From an uncultured Muribaculaceae bacterium (GTDB taxonomy: Bacteria; Bacteroidota; Bacteroidia; Bacteroidales; Muribaculaceae), in assembly GCA_910583795.1 (NCBI GenBank), contig CAJTZQ010000011.1, positions 14,874 to 64,045 on the forward strand: a DNA stretch of 49,172 nt, in the 5' to 3' direction. Below, piece by piece: positions 26,270 through 33,881 of this stretch. Position numbers and translations under genes: made by a program. Each line of letters opens with the position of its first letter. Position 1 is the stretch's first letter. The notes beneath the pieces are model-generated. The model did not search any database. It was not told where the DNA came from and saw only the letters and a program-made list of their open reading frames with translations.

Positions 26270-26378
26270 CCATAGAATATTGAATTGTACCAATCGCCGG
26301 AATGCCGCCACACCCAATACGGCAAGGAGGCGACATCCCGAACACATATCGGCACTCTAACCCGAGGTAACAAAAAAT

Positions 26379-26413
26379 AAAGGAGCAATCTTCTAAGATC
26401 GCTCCTTTTTTTT
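26379..26413. terminator. Duplicated terminator hairpin left of the DUF6249 gene
   Basis: AAGGAGCAATCTT and AAGATCGCTCCTT form a stem with one mismatch, followed by a run of T. It is the counterpart of the hairpin at 16781-16816 and probably ends the minus-strand DUF6249 transcript here or is a leftover of the copied GH2 end. Confidence 0.65.
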
Positions 26414-26425
26414 TGTTGGTGAATG

Positions 26426-26815
26426 TCAGTCTTTCGGTTTCCGAACTTTCATCTCGATGATGAAAGCGCTTATCAGCCCAAGACCACCCCCGATAAGAAC
26501 CATAGCACCATACATCATTTCCCTGGGACCCCACTCATCTTGCGCTATCGGACAATTGACATAAATAAAAAAGCCTACCAGCATTCCTGCTCCCAGACCG
26601 ACTGCAAGACACCCCCATTTAAGGGCGGTAAACCGGTTGTCAGACGAGGGATTCAGGAAACCTCCAAGTTTGGAAAGGTCAATGTTGCCCGTAGTCTCCA
26701 GATTGATTTTTTCAATCAAAGCCATACGCTCATTGCGGCGTACAAAAAGGTCAAACACTTTGTAGATTGTCAGGAAAATAATTCCTGTCACAAAAATTGG
26801 TACTAAATTGTTCAT
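26426..26815 (-). CDS. DUF6249 family inner membrane protein
   Basis: This 129-residue protein has an N-terminal membrane helix (PIFVTGIIFLTIYKVFDLF), a charged linker (RRNERMALIEK and the following acidic part), and two C-terminal helices (CLAVGLGAGMLVGFFIYV and MVLIGGGLGLISAFIIEM). That is the normal size and layout for DUF6249. It diverges from the ECF sigma factor gene, a common arrangement in Bacteroidetes, and is thought to be part of a cell-envelope stress unit. No enzyme motif is present. The left copy in the duplication keeps only its last 46 codons. Confidence 0.82.
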   Translation of the reverse strand: MNNLVPIFVTGIIFLTIYKVFDLFVRRNERMALIEKINLETTGNIDLSKLGGFLNPSSDNRFTALKWGCLAVGLGAGMLVGFFIYVNCPIAQDEWGPREMMYGAMVLIGGGLGLISAFIIEMKVRKPKD

Positions 26816-26908
26816 ATTTGTGTATAATTTTAAATTTTGAATTTTCTGTTTCTTTAGACGATATTACCGTCGGATCGGTTACATCTTTTTTCAAAAAAAA
26901 TTTTTTTG

Positions 26909-26945
26909 TATTTTTGTAACCTGAAGTGCACCCTACACGTCTAAT
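26909..26945 (+). promoter_or_regulatory. Overlapping vegetative and ECF-type promoters of the sigma factor gene
   Basis: TGTAAC at 26915-26920 and CGTCTAAT at 26938-26945 are separated by 17 bases, the form of a promoter read by an ECF sigma factor, so autoregulation is likely. TATTTTTG at 26909-26916 matches the general -7 box. The ECF start would lie at about 26950, right at the GTG start codon. Confidence 0.6.
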
Positions 26946-26950
26946 CTTAC

Positions 26951-27505
26951 GTGGAAAATAATGATGCATACATAATACGTCGGGTTATTGACGGAGATAC
27001 CGGATCCTACCGCACTCTGATGGAACGATATTCTCAACAGGTGTTTTCCCTGGTGGTGAAAATCGTGAGCATTGAGGATGATGCGGAAGAGATAACTCAA
27101 GACGTATTTGTAAAAGCCTACAGGAATCTATCAAAATTTGATTTCCGCAGTTCTTTTTCCACATGGTTGTTCAGGATTGCATACAATGAGGCGATAACCC
27201 ACACGCGCCGCAAGCGTGTGGAGGGGATACCGCTCGACGAAACAATGATCAACAATCTATCGGATTCGCAGGTAGACGTTTTTCTTGAGTCTGACAATCC
27301 ACGTCTTGCCGCGCTTCCGGAAGCGATTGAATCTCTCAGTGTGGATGAACGTGCATTGATCACATTCCATTATTTTGAGGGTCTGCCGCTTAAAGAAATT
27401 GCAAACATGATGCATATCGGGGAATCGGCAGCCAAAGTGCGGCTGATGCGAACCAGAAAGAAATTATATTTGTTAATCAACAAATTATCGGACAAATATG
27501 AATAG
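26951..27505 (+). CDS. ECF-type RNA polymerase sigma factor
   Basis: This 184-residue protein has sigma region 2 (RYSQQVFSLVVKIVSIEDDAEEITQDVFVKAYRNLSKF, FSTWLFRIAYNEA) and region 4 (LSVDERALITFHYFEGLPLKEIANMM followed by VRLMRTRKKLY). The start is GTG; the ATGs nearby are out of frame. The gene overlaps the next gene by eight bases, which fits a sigma/anti-sigma pair. An ECF promoter-like element lies immediately upstream. The left duplication copy has lost this gene entirely. The regulon is unknown. Confidence 0.93.
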   Translation: MENNDAYIIRRVIDGDTGSYRTLMERYSQQVFSLVVKIVSIEDDAEEITQDVFVKAYRNLSKFDFRSSFSTWLFRIAYNEAITHTRRKRVEGIPLDETMINNLSDSQVDVFLESDNPRLAALPEAIESLSVDERALITFHYFEGLPLKEIANMMHIGESAAKVRLMRTRKKLYLLINKLSDKYE

Positions 27506-27920
27506 ACAGTCACCCATATATAAGGCTCTTGAAGAGAGAGGCGAAGGCAGGAAGCTTCCTCTCGATTTTTCATTTGAAGTCATGAGCCGCATCCGGGTTG
27601 AGGAAAGCCGCCGGAAACGCAGAGAGATGTGGTGGGCTATAGCCGGATATGCCGTTGCGGCTATATTGGCGGTCTTTACCGTGGTCTACTTCTGTGGCGA
27701 TATATTTAAAGATGCAATCCACAGTTTCATGATCAGTTTTGCCACCGGTAAAACATCGGCGAGCCATGTGAGCGACAATATGGTGAAAAGCTTTGAAAGT
27801 TCATGGTCGTCAGCAGGGAGCATGCTTGCCGTTTTGGTTCCCGCCACCGCCTTGCTTCTCGCTTTGGATTATTTCTTCAGAAAAAAATTCACCATGCGCT
27901 ACAAGCAAAAGCAAGCCTGA
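27498..27920 (+). CDS. Small two-helix membrane protein linked to the ECF sigma factor (anti-sigma candidate)
   Basis: This 140-residue protein has a cytosolic N-terminus (YKALEERGEGRKLPLDFSFEVMSRI), one membrane helix (WWAIAGYAVAAILAVFTVVYF), a loop of about 35 residues, and a second helix (MLAVLVPATALLLALDYFF) followed by a basic tail. The start overlaps the sigma gene by eight bases. The position and topology suggest it controls the sigma factor. No classical zinc-binding anti-sigma HxxxCxxC motif is present, so this role is inferred from context. Confidence 0.78.
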   Translation: MNRQSPIYKALEERGEGRKLPLDFSFEVMSRIRVEESRRKRREMWWAIAGYAVAAILAVFTVVYFCGDIFKDAIHSFMISFATGKTSASHVSDNMVKSFESSWSSAGSMLAVLVPATALLLALDYFFRKKFTMRYKQKQA

Positions 27921-28093
27921 ATCCCACCCTCTTCAAGATTCTAAATCACATCGAAATCATACTTAAAAAATTTTAAACCACTTCAAATTGTGATTCAACC
28001 AAAAAGTTAAACAAATATTTCGCCATACAAATAAATTCTGTTATTTTTGTAGAGACGAAGTTGTTTAAACTTTTTTACGGAGATTGATTTCTT

Positions 28094-28437
28094 ATGGCTT
28101 TTTACATTAAAAAGACCTCTTTTACAATCTTCCTCCATCTTTCAGGTCGCTTTTGAACCTTTCATCGGTCGTTCTTGGACTACATCCTTACGCCATCGAT
28201 CAACTGAACGAGATGATAAAAGACGCCTCAAAACATGCACAGATTATTGTGGCGACTCAATCAACGGCCATCATCGATGGCTTCTCAGCCGATGAAGTCA
28301 CGGTAATTGAACGTGATCCGGAAATACAAGGCACATGTGCCCGAAAGTTATCTGAACAAGAGTATCACGATTGGCTTGAGGAATATACCCTAAGCGAACT
28401 GTGGAACAAAAACATAATTGGAGGGCGTCCGGTATGA
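28094..28437 (+). pseudogene. ATPase remnant, right copy
   Basis: The reading starts MAFYIKKTSF, with a TATTTTTG box at 28042-28049, then breaks. It continues in another frame as the C-terminal 94 residues of an AAA_21/AbiL-like ATPase (VVLGLHPYAIDQL, VATQSTAIIDGF, SEQEYHDWLEEYTLSELW, GGRPV). The ATP-binding P-loop part is missing. The stop overlaps the ATG of the DUF4276 frame (ATGA), the usual coupling of this gene pair. Its last 297 bp equal the left copy except for one base. Confidence 0.78.
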
Positions 28438-28571
28438 TATACAACATTCTCCACATACTCTGTGAGGGCCAGACAGAGGAAAGATTCGTCAAAGAGGTTC
28501 TTTCCCCATATCTCCAGCAGTTCAACATCTATCCTAAGCCAATTCTGCCATTTAGAAATTCCTTACTGTAG
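28434..28571 (+). pseudogene. DUF4276 gene, truncated after about 39 codons
   Basis: The frame starts MIYNILHILCEGQTEERFVK, with the EGxTEExFV motif that opens DUF4276/TOPRIM-like proteins. The conserved acidic site of the TOPRIM-like fold is in this piece. It runs to a stop at 28569-28571 after PKPILP, where it meets the end of the GH127 gene. The remaining gene is absent. In intact form it is the partner of the upstream ATPase, a pairing reminiscent of abortive-infection or OLD-like modules. Confidence 0.72.
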
Positions 28572-30381
28572 CATACACACTGTAAGATTGTCTGTCGATA
28601 TCAAAGAACGGACGAAGGGTATACTCTACACCATCATTACTCAATTTATAGATCTGCCTCGATTTGTCAGCAATCACTATATGTTTTGCGATTTCATTAG
28701 GGTCACCCTTCAATACAATTTCCCTGCTACCCTCGAAAGCAAGAAGATAGGCTCCTTTTAAAAACGCCACAACCTTATCGTTCCCGGGGAGTCTATGGAC
28801 ACGGACAACGGATGGGATTGAAATATTTACGACATCTCCATTATTCCATTTTCTATCGATGACAACATAGTCAGACTCTTTTTCAACAACTGCCTGAACC
28901 GTATCACCATTAACTATAACTGTCATACCTTCTGCCCAGGAGGGTTTTAAAAGATTCAGTCTTAACTGTCGTGGTGATCCGGAATTAATCGTCAGCTTTA
29001 TATCCTGCCCATATGGAAAATCCGTAGATTGTCTGACTGACACCCCATTCCAATTAATCTCCGAGGGGATATAGAGATTAATCCACAAATTGCTACGACC
29101 ATCATGATAATACGCACCCTGAGACAACTGAGTAAACGCCTCAGCAGAGGAGCCGCTACAACACATGAAATCATCCTTTTTAAGATATTTCTTTTGTCGG
29201 GGAGAACCTAAAGGAAGATGGTATACATAATCTCCTTCACCGCTTTGAATCGGAAGAACGGCATTATAAAACAAGTTCATGTCTGCTTCCGCATATTTTG
29301 CCTCTCCAGTCCATTCAAAAAGATAAGCTAACAATTTGCGGGTATTATGTGTGACACAGCTTTCTGCTATCTCCTTACTGAAAGTAGAGCTGAGACAATC
29401 CGGATAGCTCCAGTGTTCAGCTGTCAGAGACGTCTTAGTAGTGGGGTTTGGTCTTGGTCCGCTGCTCGTCCCGTTGACATAGCTATGATGTTGGCTCAAA
29501 ATATCCCAGAAATTCATGACCGCATCCCTATAAACTTTATCACCAGTAGCATCATATCTTGCCGCAAAACCATTGACAAGTACAATATGAGTATTGGAAT
29601 GAAGCCCACCCAGTATGTCGACATTCTCAGATAATGCCTTAAAAAGCCATTCGGGATCAAATTTGTCAGCCAAGCTAAGGTACGTTTTATTGCCTGTCAG
29701 AGAATATAATTTATAAATGATTTCATTCATGGCTCCAGCTTCGTTCGCAGGGTTAGCAGCTGTCGTGTCAAGAAGCTTTACTATTGACATATGATCAAGC
29801 TTATCCATTCTCCCTGCGACATAACTTGCCATCCGCAATAGCATTTCATAGGCATTTTTATTCCCAGCAAGCGTATAAGCATCATAAAGACCCTGCATCA
29901 TCTTATGATAGGTGTAATAAGGGGCCCATACACCAGAGAACTTGCTTTCAAGAGTATCGAAGTCTTTTTCCGGGAAAGCCGTAAGACAACCTGTGCCAAT
30001 TTTATCCTGACATTGCTTAAGAGCATCGACCATGTAATCAAGTTTTTTCTTCACATACTTATCCCCTGAGCTTCTATACCTTTTAGAAAGTGCCGATAAA
30101 TAATGGCCAACAAAATGGCCCCTTAATCCTATATTTGGAGCCTCCCATCCACCGAGAGGCTGGGCTTTAGACGGCAGACCGGCATTTATCCTGAAGTTGT
30201 GCAACAGTCTGTCGGGATCGATAGAATCGATAAAAGCCATGTTCAAACTTTCCCGATTTTTTATCGGGGAATTAGACAATCTTACGCATGACGAATCCAG
30301 GGGCTTAATTTCCGACGAAGGAAAAGCAGCCATAAATGGGATAATCACCAGACAGAAAAGCATATTAAATCGTTTAGACAT
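28552..30381 (-). CDS. GH127-type beta-L-arabinofuranosidase-like protein (DUF1680)
   Basis: This is a 609-residue reading from the ATG at 30381 (MSKRFNMLFCLVIIPFMAAF signal). The longer frame to 30495 is less likely because a TAATTTTG -7 box lies at 30399-30406, inside it. The (alpha/alpha)6 body includes LGGWEAPNIGLRGHFVGHYLSALS and KMMQGLYDAYTLAGNKNAYE. The active-site region MCCSGSSAEAFTQLSQGAYY has adjacent cysteines C407 and C408, matching the catalytic and zinc-ligand cysteines of GH127. The family hydrolyses beta-L-arabinofuranosides, but GH127-like proteins are diverse, so the exact bond is open. It is exported and single-cistronic. Its 3' end touches the DUF4276 remnant. Confidence 0.88.
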   Translation of the reverse strand: MSKRFNMLFCLVIIPFMAAFPSSEIKPLDSSCVRLSNSPIKNRESLNMAFIDSIDPDRLLHNFRINAGLPSKAQPLGGWEAPNIGLRGHFVGHYLSALSKRYRSSGDKYVKKKLDYMVDALKQCQDKIGTGCLTAFPEKDFDTLESKFSGVWAPYYTYHKMMQGLYDAYTLAGNKNAYEMLLRMASYVAGRMDKLDHMSIVKLLDTTAANPANEAGAMNEIIYKLYSLTGNKTYLSLADKFDPEWLFKALSENVDILGGLHSNTHIVLVNGFAARYDATGDKVYRDAVMNFWDILSQHHSYVNGTSSGPRPNPTTKTSLTAEHWSYPDCLSSTFSKEIAESCVTHNTRKLLAYLFEWTGEAKYAEADMNLFYNAVLPIQSGEGDYVYHLPLGSPRQKKYLKKDDFMCCSGSSAEAFTQLSQGAYYHDGRSNLWINLYIPSEINWNGVSVRQSTDFPYGQDIKLTINSGSPRQLRLNLLKPSWAEGMTVIVNGDTVQAVVEKESDYVVIDRKWNNGDVVNISIPSVVRVHRLPGNDKVVAFLKGAYLLAFEGSREIVLKGDPNEIAKHIVIADKSRQIYKLSNDGVEYTLRPFFDIDRQSYSVYATVRNF

Positions 30382-30398
30382 GGAAAGGAGTTTTTTTG

Positions 30399-30406
30399 CA
30401 AAATTA
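30399..30406 (-). promoter_or_regulatory. -7 box of the GH127 gene
   Basis: On the minus strand this reads TAATTTTG, matching TAnnTTTG. Transcription would start near 30392 and supports the ATG at 30381. Confidence 0.55.
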
Positions 30407-30585
30407 ATAAAATTTCCCAAAACCGACTTATCAAAAATCGATATTGGGTTGGATAAAATCCACAATACGACAATATTATATAAGTAAGTATTCAAATTTA
30501 AACGATAGAATGTGTTTTTTATCTTTTATACTTACTGCGGTTCCTTTTTGGCCGTTTACGGCTTGTCTCTCAGTCGCATATATTT

Positions 30586-30780
30586 GTCGGTTCTTATGAC
30601 AGCCTCCATCTCATCGATAACACTGATGATCAGCAAAAGCTGCGCTTTTGAACACGACAGCTCCGCGCGGATTCTTGCTATTATCAGGTTTCTAATCGGA
30701 TTTGCGATATAATCGGAGCCTGCTCCGGGATCCGCGCGGAGCTGTTGCGTTCCGGAACAAAGTTCCGGGCTCTTTGTGTC
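30586..30780. repeat. REP-like repeat cluster right of GH127 and left of the Y1 transposase
   Basis: 30586-30619 repeats the tail at 25331-25364 (GTCGGTTCTTATGACAGCCT). 30631-30685 is a REP-like unit containing a CAAAAGC-TGC-GCTTTTG hairpin followed by AACACGACAGCTCCGCGCGG. 30728-30771 carries the outer part of this unit in inverse orientation (TCCGCGCGGAGCTGTTGCG). Two further units are on the other side of the transposase gene at 31878-31990. The set resembles the bounded repeats mobilised by RAYT enzymes. Confidence 0.75.
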
Positions 30781-30818
30781 AGCATGCCGTCAGATTTCGT
30801 TACCTGATTCATACTCAG

Positions 30819-31853
30819 TCATAATCTTTTGACTATGCCTTCAGCAATCTCGGTTGCCAAAGTATTCATCCTAATACATAAATCGCGCCGACATTGTTCT
30901 TTTGCCAATGACTGCTTCACAGGAGCAACAATCAGTAACCGCCCTTCTGAACAGAGATTGTGGAGCAAACCTTTCGGATTATATCTTTCCCCAAAGCCGT
31001 CTGCATGAATATATATCACCCTTCCTCCATTCTCACAAGCCCAATCCCTAACTTTCTTTTCTTCTTTGGAAATAAATGGAGACACTAACACTCCTCCGTT
31101 CTCCACCGTCCTTTTCCAATCTATCTTATATCTTATAATTTCATCTCCGGAATAACTACGGCTTATCTTTACAGCTGAAATTTCAGGATCATCCAACAAA
31201 TGAATATTGCCATAGGCTTCATATTCCATCCCTTCCTTATCGCAAATTTTGTAACGATGATGAAAGTCACGGTTAGCTATGCGTTCAAGCCTCCTTGAAG
31301 GGTTATCACTTACATAATGCAACATCCTTTCCAACTGATTTTTCCTTCTCAATATCCGATCATGATAACCTTCACCAAAAATTGAAACCGGTTCTCTTTG
31401 GAAATCAATTTCACTTGATGCCATCAACCTTTCTGCGCGTGAGCACTCCCCTTTTAAGAAAGCAATTATATCCCCGAGATGAACGGAGGTCGCTTCTTTT
31501 ACATCCAATACGAAATGCACATGATCCGGCATTATACATCTACGCAAAATACTTATAAATGGAAACTCCTTTTTTAAATCTGATAATTTAATCATTATTA
31601 TTTCACCAATGGAAGTCAAGACTGTCTTAGGTTTCCATTGATGATCACCAGGAATGCCTGACAATTTTGAAAACTCAGGTATACCTTTATTTTTATTTAT
31701 GGTTATCAAATATATGCACCGACTTCTGTAATCATGCCAAATTGCCCTACGGCAACCGTTAGGCACCAATGGACGGAAAAATGGAGGAGGCAATTCCTGA
31801 TAGTTTCCACTATCAGGATAAAGGAATAAATCTGGCATAATATAATCAGGCAA
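30819..31853 (-). CDS. REP-associated tyrosine transposase (Y1/HUH, RAYT-like)
   Basis: This 344-residue protein matches the transposase IS200-like/Y1 fold. The HUH motif is in CIMPDHVHFVLDV, and the probable catalytic tyrosine lies in MLHYVSDNPSRR. An N-terminal part with CRRAIWHDYRSRCIYLITI and a long C-terminal domain (about 130 residues) set it apart from compact IS200 TnpA and fit RAYT-type enzymes, which process REP hairpins. REP-like repeats occur within 250 bases on both sides, in both orientations, which supports the call. No terminal repeats of a classical IS are seen. It may therefore be a domesticated repeat-maintaining enzyme. Confidence 0.8.
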   Translation of the reverse strand: MPDYIMPDLFLYPDSGNYQELPPPFFRPLVPNGCRRAIWHDYRSRCIYLITINKNKGIPEFSKLSGIPGDHQWKPKTVLTSIGEIIMIKLSDLKKEFPFISILRRCIMPDHVHFVLDVKEATSVHLGDIIAFLKGECSRAERLMASSEIDFQREPVSIFGEGYHDRILRRKNQLERMLHYVSDNPSRRLERIANRDFHHRYKICDKEGMEYEAYGNIHLLDDPEISAVKISRSYSGDEIIRYKIDWKRTVENGGVLVSPFISKEEKKVRDWACENGGRVIYIHADGFGERYNPKGLLHNLCSEGRLLIVAPVKQSLAKEQCRRDLCIRMNTLATEIAEGIVKRL

Positions 31854-31877
31854 ATAATTTTAATTACACTGGCAAGG

Positions 31878-31990
31878 AGGCAAAAGCTGCGCTTTTGAAC
31901 GCGACAGCTCCGCGAGGATCCTTGCTATTATCTGAAAGAGGCAAAAGCTGCGCTTTTGAACGCAACAGCTCCGCGCGGATTCTTGACGAC
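31878..31990. repeat. Two tandem REP-like units beside the Y1 transposase gene
   Basis: Units start at 31878 and 31939 (period 61 bases), each with GGCAAAAGCTGCGCTTTTG (an 8-bp hairpin with TGC loop) then AACGCGACAGCTCCGCG or the variant AACGCAACAGCTCCGCG. The third and fourth units are at 30631 and, inverted, at 30728. A GC-rich tail with repeated GATTCGCGC follows to about 32040. Confidence 0.82.
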
Positions 31991-32050
31991 ACGCGGGGGT
32001 TCTGTGGGTGATTCGCGCGGATTCTGTGGTAGATTCGCGCAAAGACTTGT

Positions 32051-32698
32051 TTATTTTGCGAGACCGGCGTGGATGATGTCTACGAGGACCGGTTTTAGAC
32101 CACCGACAAAGCATTCCACGGCGATCACCATAAGAATCAAACCCATAAGGCGCATCATCACATTGTTGCCTGTCTCGCCAAGTATTGGCACAAGCCGCGT
32201 GGATGCACGCAAAATCACATAAGTCAGAAGATAAATGACAGTAATACTGAGGAGCAATGTCGCTTTCATTTGCCAAGTGGTGGCATTTTCCATAAGCATG
32301 ACACCATTGGCTATAGCGCCCGGACCACATAACATCGGAATCGCCAAAGGAGTGATGGATATGTCGTCGGCATATACCTTCACTTCTTCATCACTCAATT
32401 TCACATTAGAATATTTTGCCTGAAGCATGTCAAAACCGATTTTCAGAATGATGAAACCCGCCGCGATACGAAACCCATTTGCAGAGATTCCAAACAAAGA
32501 GAAAAGAATCTGTCCTCCAACAGTGAAGCCGATAAGGATAAACAACGAAACTATACAGGCACGCCTTACAATTCTTTCCCGCTGAGAATTATCAAGACCT
32601 TTGGTCATTGACAGAAAAACAGGCATTGTGCCAAGTGGATTTGCCAACGCAAAGAAAGAAGTGAGGCACATGAATGCAAATGGTAGTAGATTTTCCAT
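32051..32698 (-). CDS. marC: MarC family integral membrane protein
   Basis: This 215-residue protein has six predicted helices and MarC landmarks: FFALANPLGTMPVF, AGFIILKIGFDML, ITPLAIPMLCGPGAI and a last helix with MGLILMVIAVECFVGGL. The family (UPF0056/MarC) is widespread; its transport role is unproven, and the historical link to antibiotic resistance has been withdrawn for E. coli MarC. It has its own promoter (TAAATTTG on the minus strand at 32755-32762). The REP cluster begins 60 bases after its stop. Confidence 0.93.
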   Translation of the reverse strand: MENLLPFAFMCLTSFFALANPLGTMPVFLSMTKGLDNSQRERIVRRACIVSLFILIGFTVGGQILFSLFGISANGFRIAAGFIILKIGFDMLQAKYSNVKLSDEEVKVYADDISITPLAIPMLCGPGAIANGVMLMENATTWQMKATLLLSITVIYLLTYVILRASTRLVPILGETGNNVMMRLMGLILMVIAVECFVGGLKPVLVDIIHAGLAK

Positions 32699-32754
32699 AA
32701 GGTCAGTTTTTTGTTTCGGCTCCTTGTCGTTCCGATTTAGTGTTAGAATTTTTG

Positions 32755-32762
32755 CAAATTTA
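32755..32762 (-). promoter_or_regulatory. -7 box of the marC gene
   Basis: The minus strand reads TAAATTTG, 57 to 64 bases before the ATG. Transcription would start near 32748. Confidence 0.55.
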
Positions 32763-32817
32763 CATAATTATTTTTGCATAATGTCAATTTGCCACAAAAA
32801 ATATATCATTTACCCAT

Positions 32818-32850
32818 AAAAAAAGGAGATGGATCTGAGATCCACCTCCC
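32818..32850 (-). terminator. Rho-independent terminator of PUL 2
   Basis: On the minus strand the hairpin GGAGGTGGATCT/AGATCCATCTCC is followed by seven T. It lies 73 bases beyond the last gene of the PUL 2 operon (32923). Confidence 0.8.
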
Positions 32851-32922
32851 AAAGAGCGATTCCGGCTTACACACGGAAACCGTTCCTGCATTTATATAGT
32901 CTGTGTTTTATTGTATTGCCAC

Positions 32923-33738
32923 TTATGGAATCATCACCTCTACAGGCTCAGAATAGTTCCAACGGCGGGTACCGCTTCCGACCGGAGTGTCGAAATTGAT
33001 ACGTGCGGCAGCACGCACCCACACTTTTCTACCTGAAGGGATTTCCCCGTTTGATGTGATGGTGACAGGCTGTCCGAAGAGGTCGTTGAAGCTATTGCCA
33101 GTGTAGCTGATGCTGCTTGACCAACGGTCGTCGCGGGCACGATAGCCTACAGCGTTAGAATAGCTCACAAAGAACTGGATGTCGGTCACGTTGAGATAGC
33201 TGTCGTTCCAGTTGCCCATCGGTTCGATCTTGCTGCGGAACTCGCTCTCGGAAACGCCTCTCTCAACAACCACCTTCGCCTTAACGACACCGTTGCTCAC
33301 CGTGGGATCGCCTACGATCTTCACATTAAGGAAAGGCTGAACCTCGAATTTCACTTTGGTAGTACCCTTGATGTCTGTGTTGATAGTTTCGTCGGCAAGA
33401 AGCACACCGTCTGTAGTTTCACGCACAAGAGGAATAAACGGACCATCAATACGTACATTATAATGACCCTTGAAGATCTTGGTGTTCTGGAAAGAGCCGT
33501 CGGGCATGCAGAAGAAATCAGGATTGTGCTCCACGTTGTCGCCCCAACTGAGTTCTGTAAGACGCACGCGGATGCCTTCGCTACCCTGGTCTGTGAGGAC
33601 ACGGTCGCCTGTAGCCACATCCACCACTTCACCCCAGATGGTCTCTTCCGGTTCATCATAGTTGTCGATCTCAAACATGCTACAAGAGGAGAGCATTAGA
33701 AGGGCGGCAAACATGCCGAATATCTTAAACTGTTTCAT
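32923..33738 (-). CDS. PUL 2 DUF3823 family surface lipoprotein
   Basis: This 271-residue protein has a lipoprotein signal ending LSSC, then the family start MFEIDNYDEPEETIWGEVVD and a second beta-sandwich (VKFEVQPFLNVKIV) with a C-terminal ARINFDTPVGSGTRRWNYSEP. DUF3823 proteins follow SusD in many PULs and probably bind glycan at the surface. It is separated from susD by 143 bases that contain a TTTAGGG-rich structure, so its expression may differ from the genes above. It is the last gene before the terminator. Confidence 0.88.
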   Translation of the reverse strand: MKQFKIFGMFAALLMLSSCSMFEIDNYDEPEETIWGEVVDVATGDRVLTDQGSEGIRVRLTELSWGDNVEHNPDFFCMPDGSFQNTKIFKGHYNVRIDGPFIPLVRETTDGVLLADETINTDIKGTTKVKFEVQPFLNVKIVGDPTVSNGVVKAKVVVERGVSESEFRSKIEPMGNWNDSYLNVTDIQFFVSYSNAVGYRARDDRWSSSISYTGNSFNDLFGQPVTITSNGEIPSGRKVWVRAAARINFDTPVGSGTRRWNYSEPVEVMIP

Positions 33739-33768
33739 GTTGTCTTTTTGTTTGGTTTAAGGTTTATA

Positions 33769-33853
33769 GTTTAGGGTTTAGGGTTGATGGTTTAGGGTTT
33801 AGGGTCAGGGCGGGTGCCGGACAGCCTCCCGACCCTGAAATAAAACCCTAAAC
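33769..33853. repeat. TTTAGGG-rich repeat and inverted repeat between susD and the DUF3823 gene
   Basis: GTTTAGGGTTTAGGG occurs twice (33769-33783 and 33790-33804). The 11-bp GTTTAGGGTTT at 33790-33800 pairs with AAACCCTAAAC at 33843-33853, and the sequence between (CAGGGCGGG ... CCCGACCCTG) can extend the stem. It sits between co-directional genes and could act as an attenuator or mRNA stabiliser. Confidence 0.75.
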
Positions 33854-33881
33854 TATTGACTAAACATTAAACCCTGATTAA

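Larger units (their letters stand above)
26345..28448. repeat. Right copy (full) of the direct duplication
   Basis: This copy carries the intact DUF6249, ECF sigma and membrane protein genes plus the ATPase remnant. Its left end still includes the last codons of a GH2-type gene end (HISAL-stop), like the real GH2 end at 16749-16763. It matches 16748-17597 in the same orientation about 9.6 to 10.9 kb upstream. Confidence 0.85.

Noticed and set aside
30382..30495. Upstream start at 30495 for the GH127 gene
   Set aside because: The extra residues contain no export signal, and the -7 box at 30399-30406 lies within them; ATG 30381 gives a normal signal peptide.
30819..31853. The Y1 gene as a complete IS200-like insertion sequence
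   Set aside because: The protein is much longer than IS200 TnpA, and the flanks are multiple REP-like units rather than a single pair of subterminal hairpins; a RAYT fits better.
31860..32330. A 156-codon minus-strand frame overlapping marC and the REP units
   Set aside because: Most of it is an out-of-frame reading of marC and of the REP repeats; the residues are unusually rich in Arg, Cys and His with no family match.
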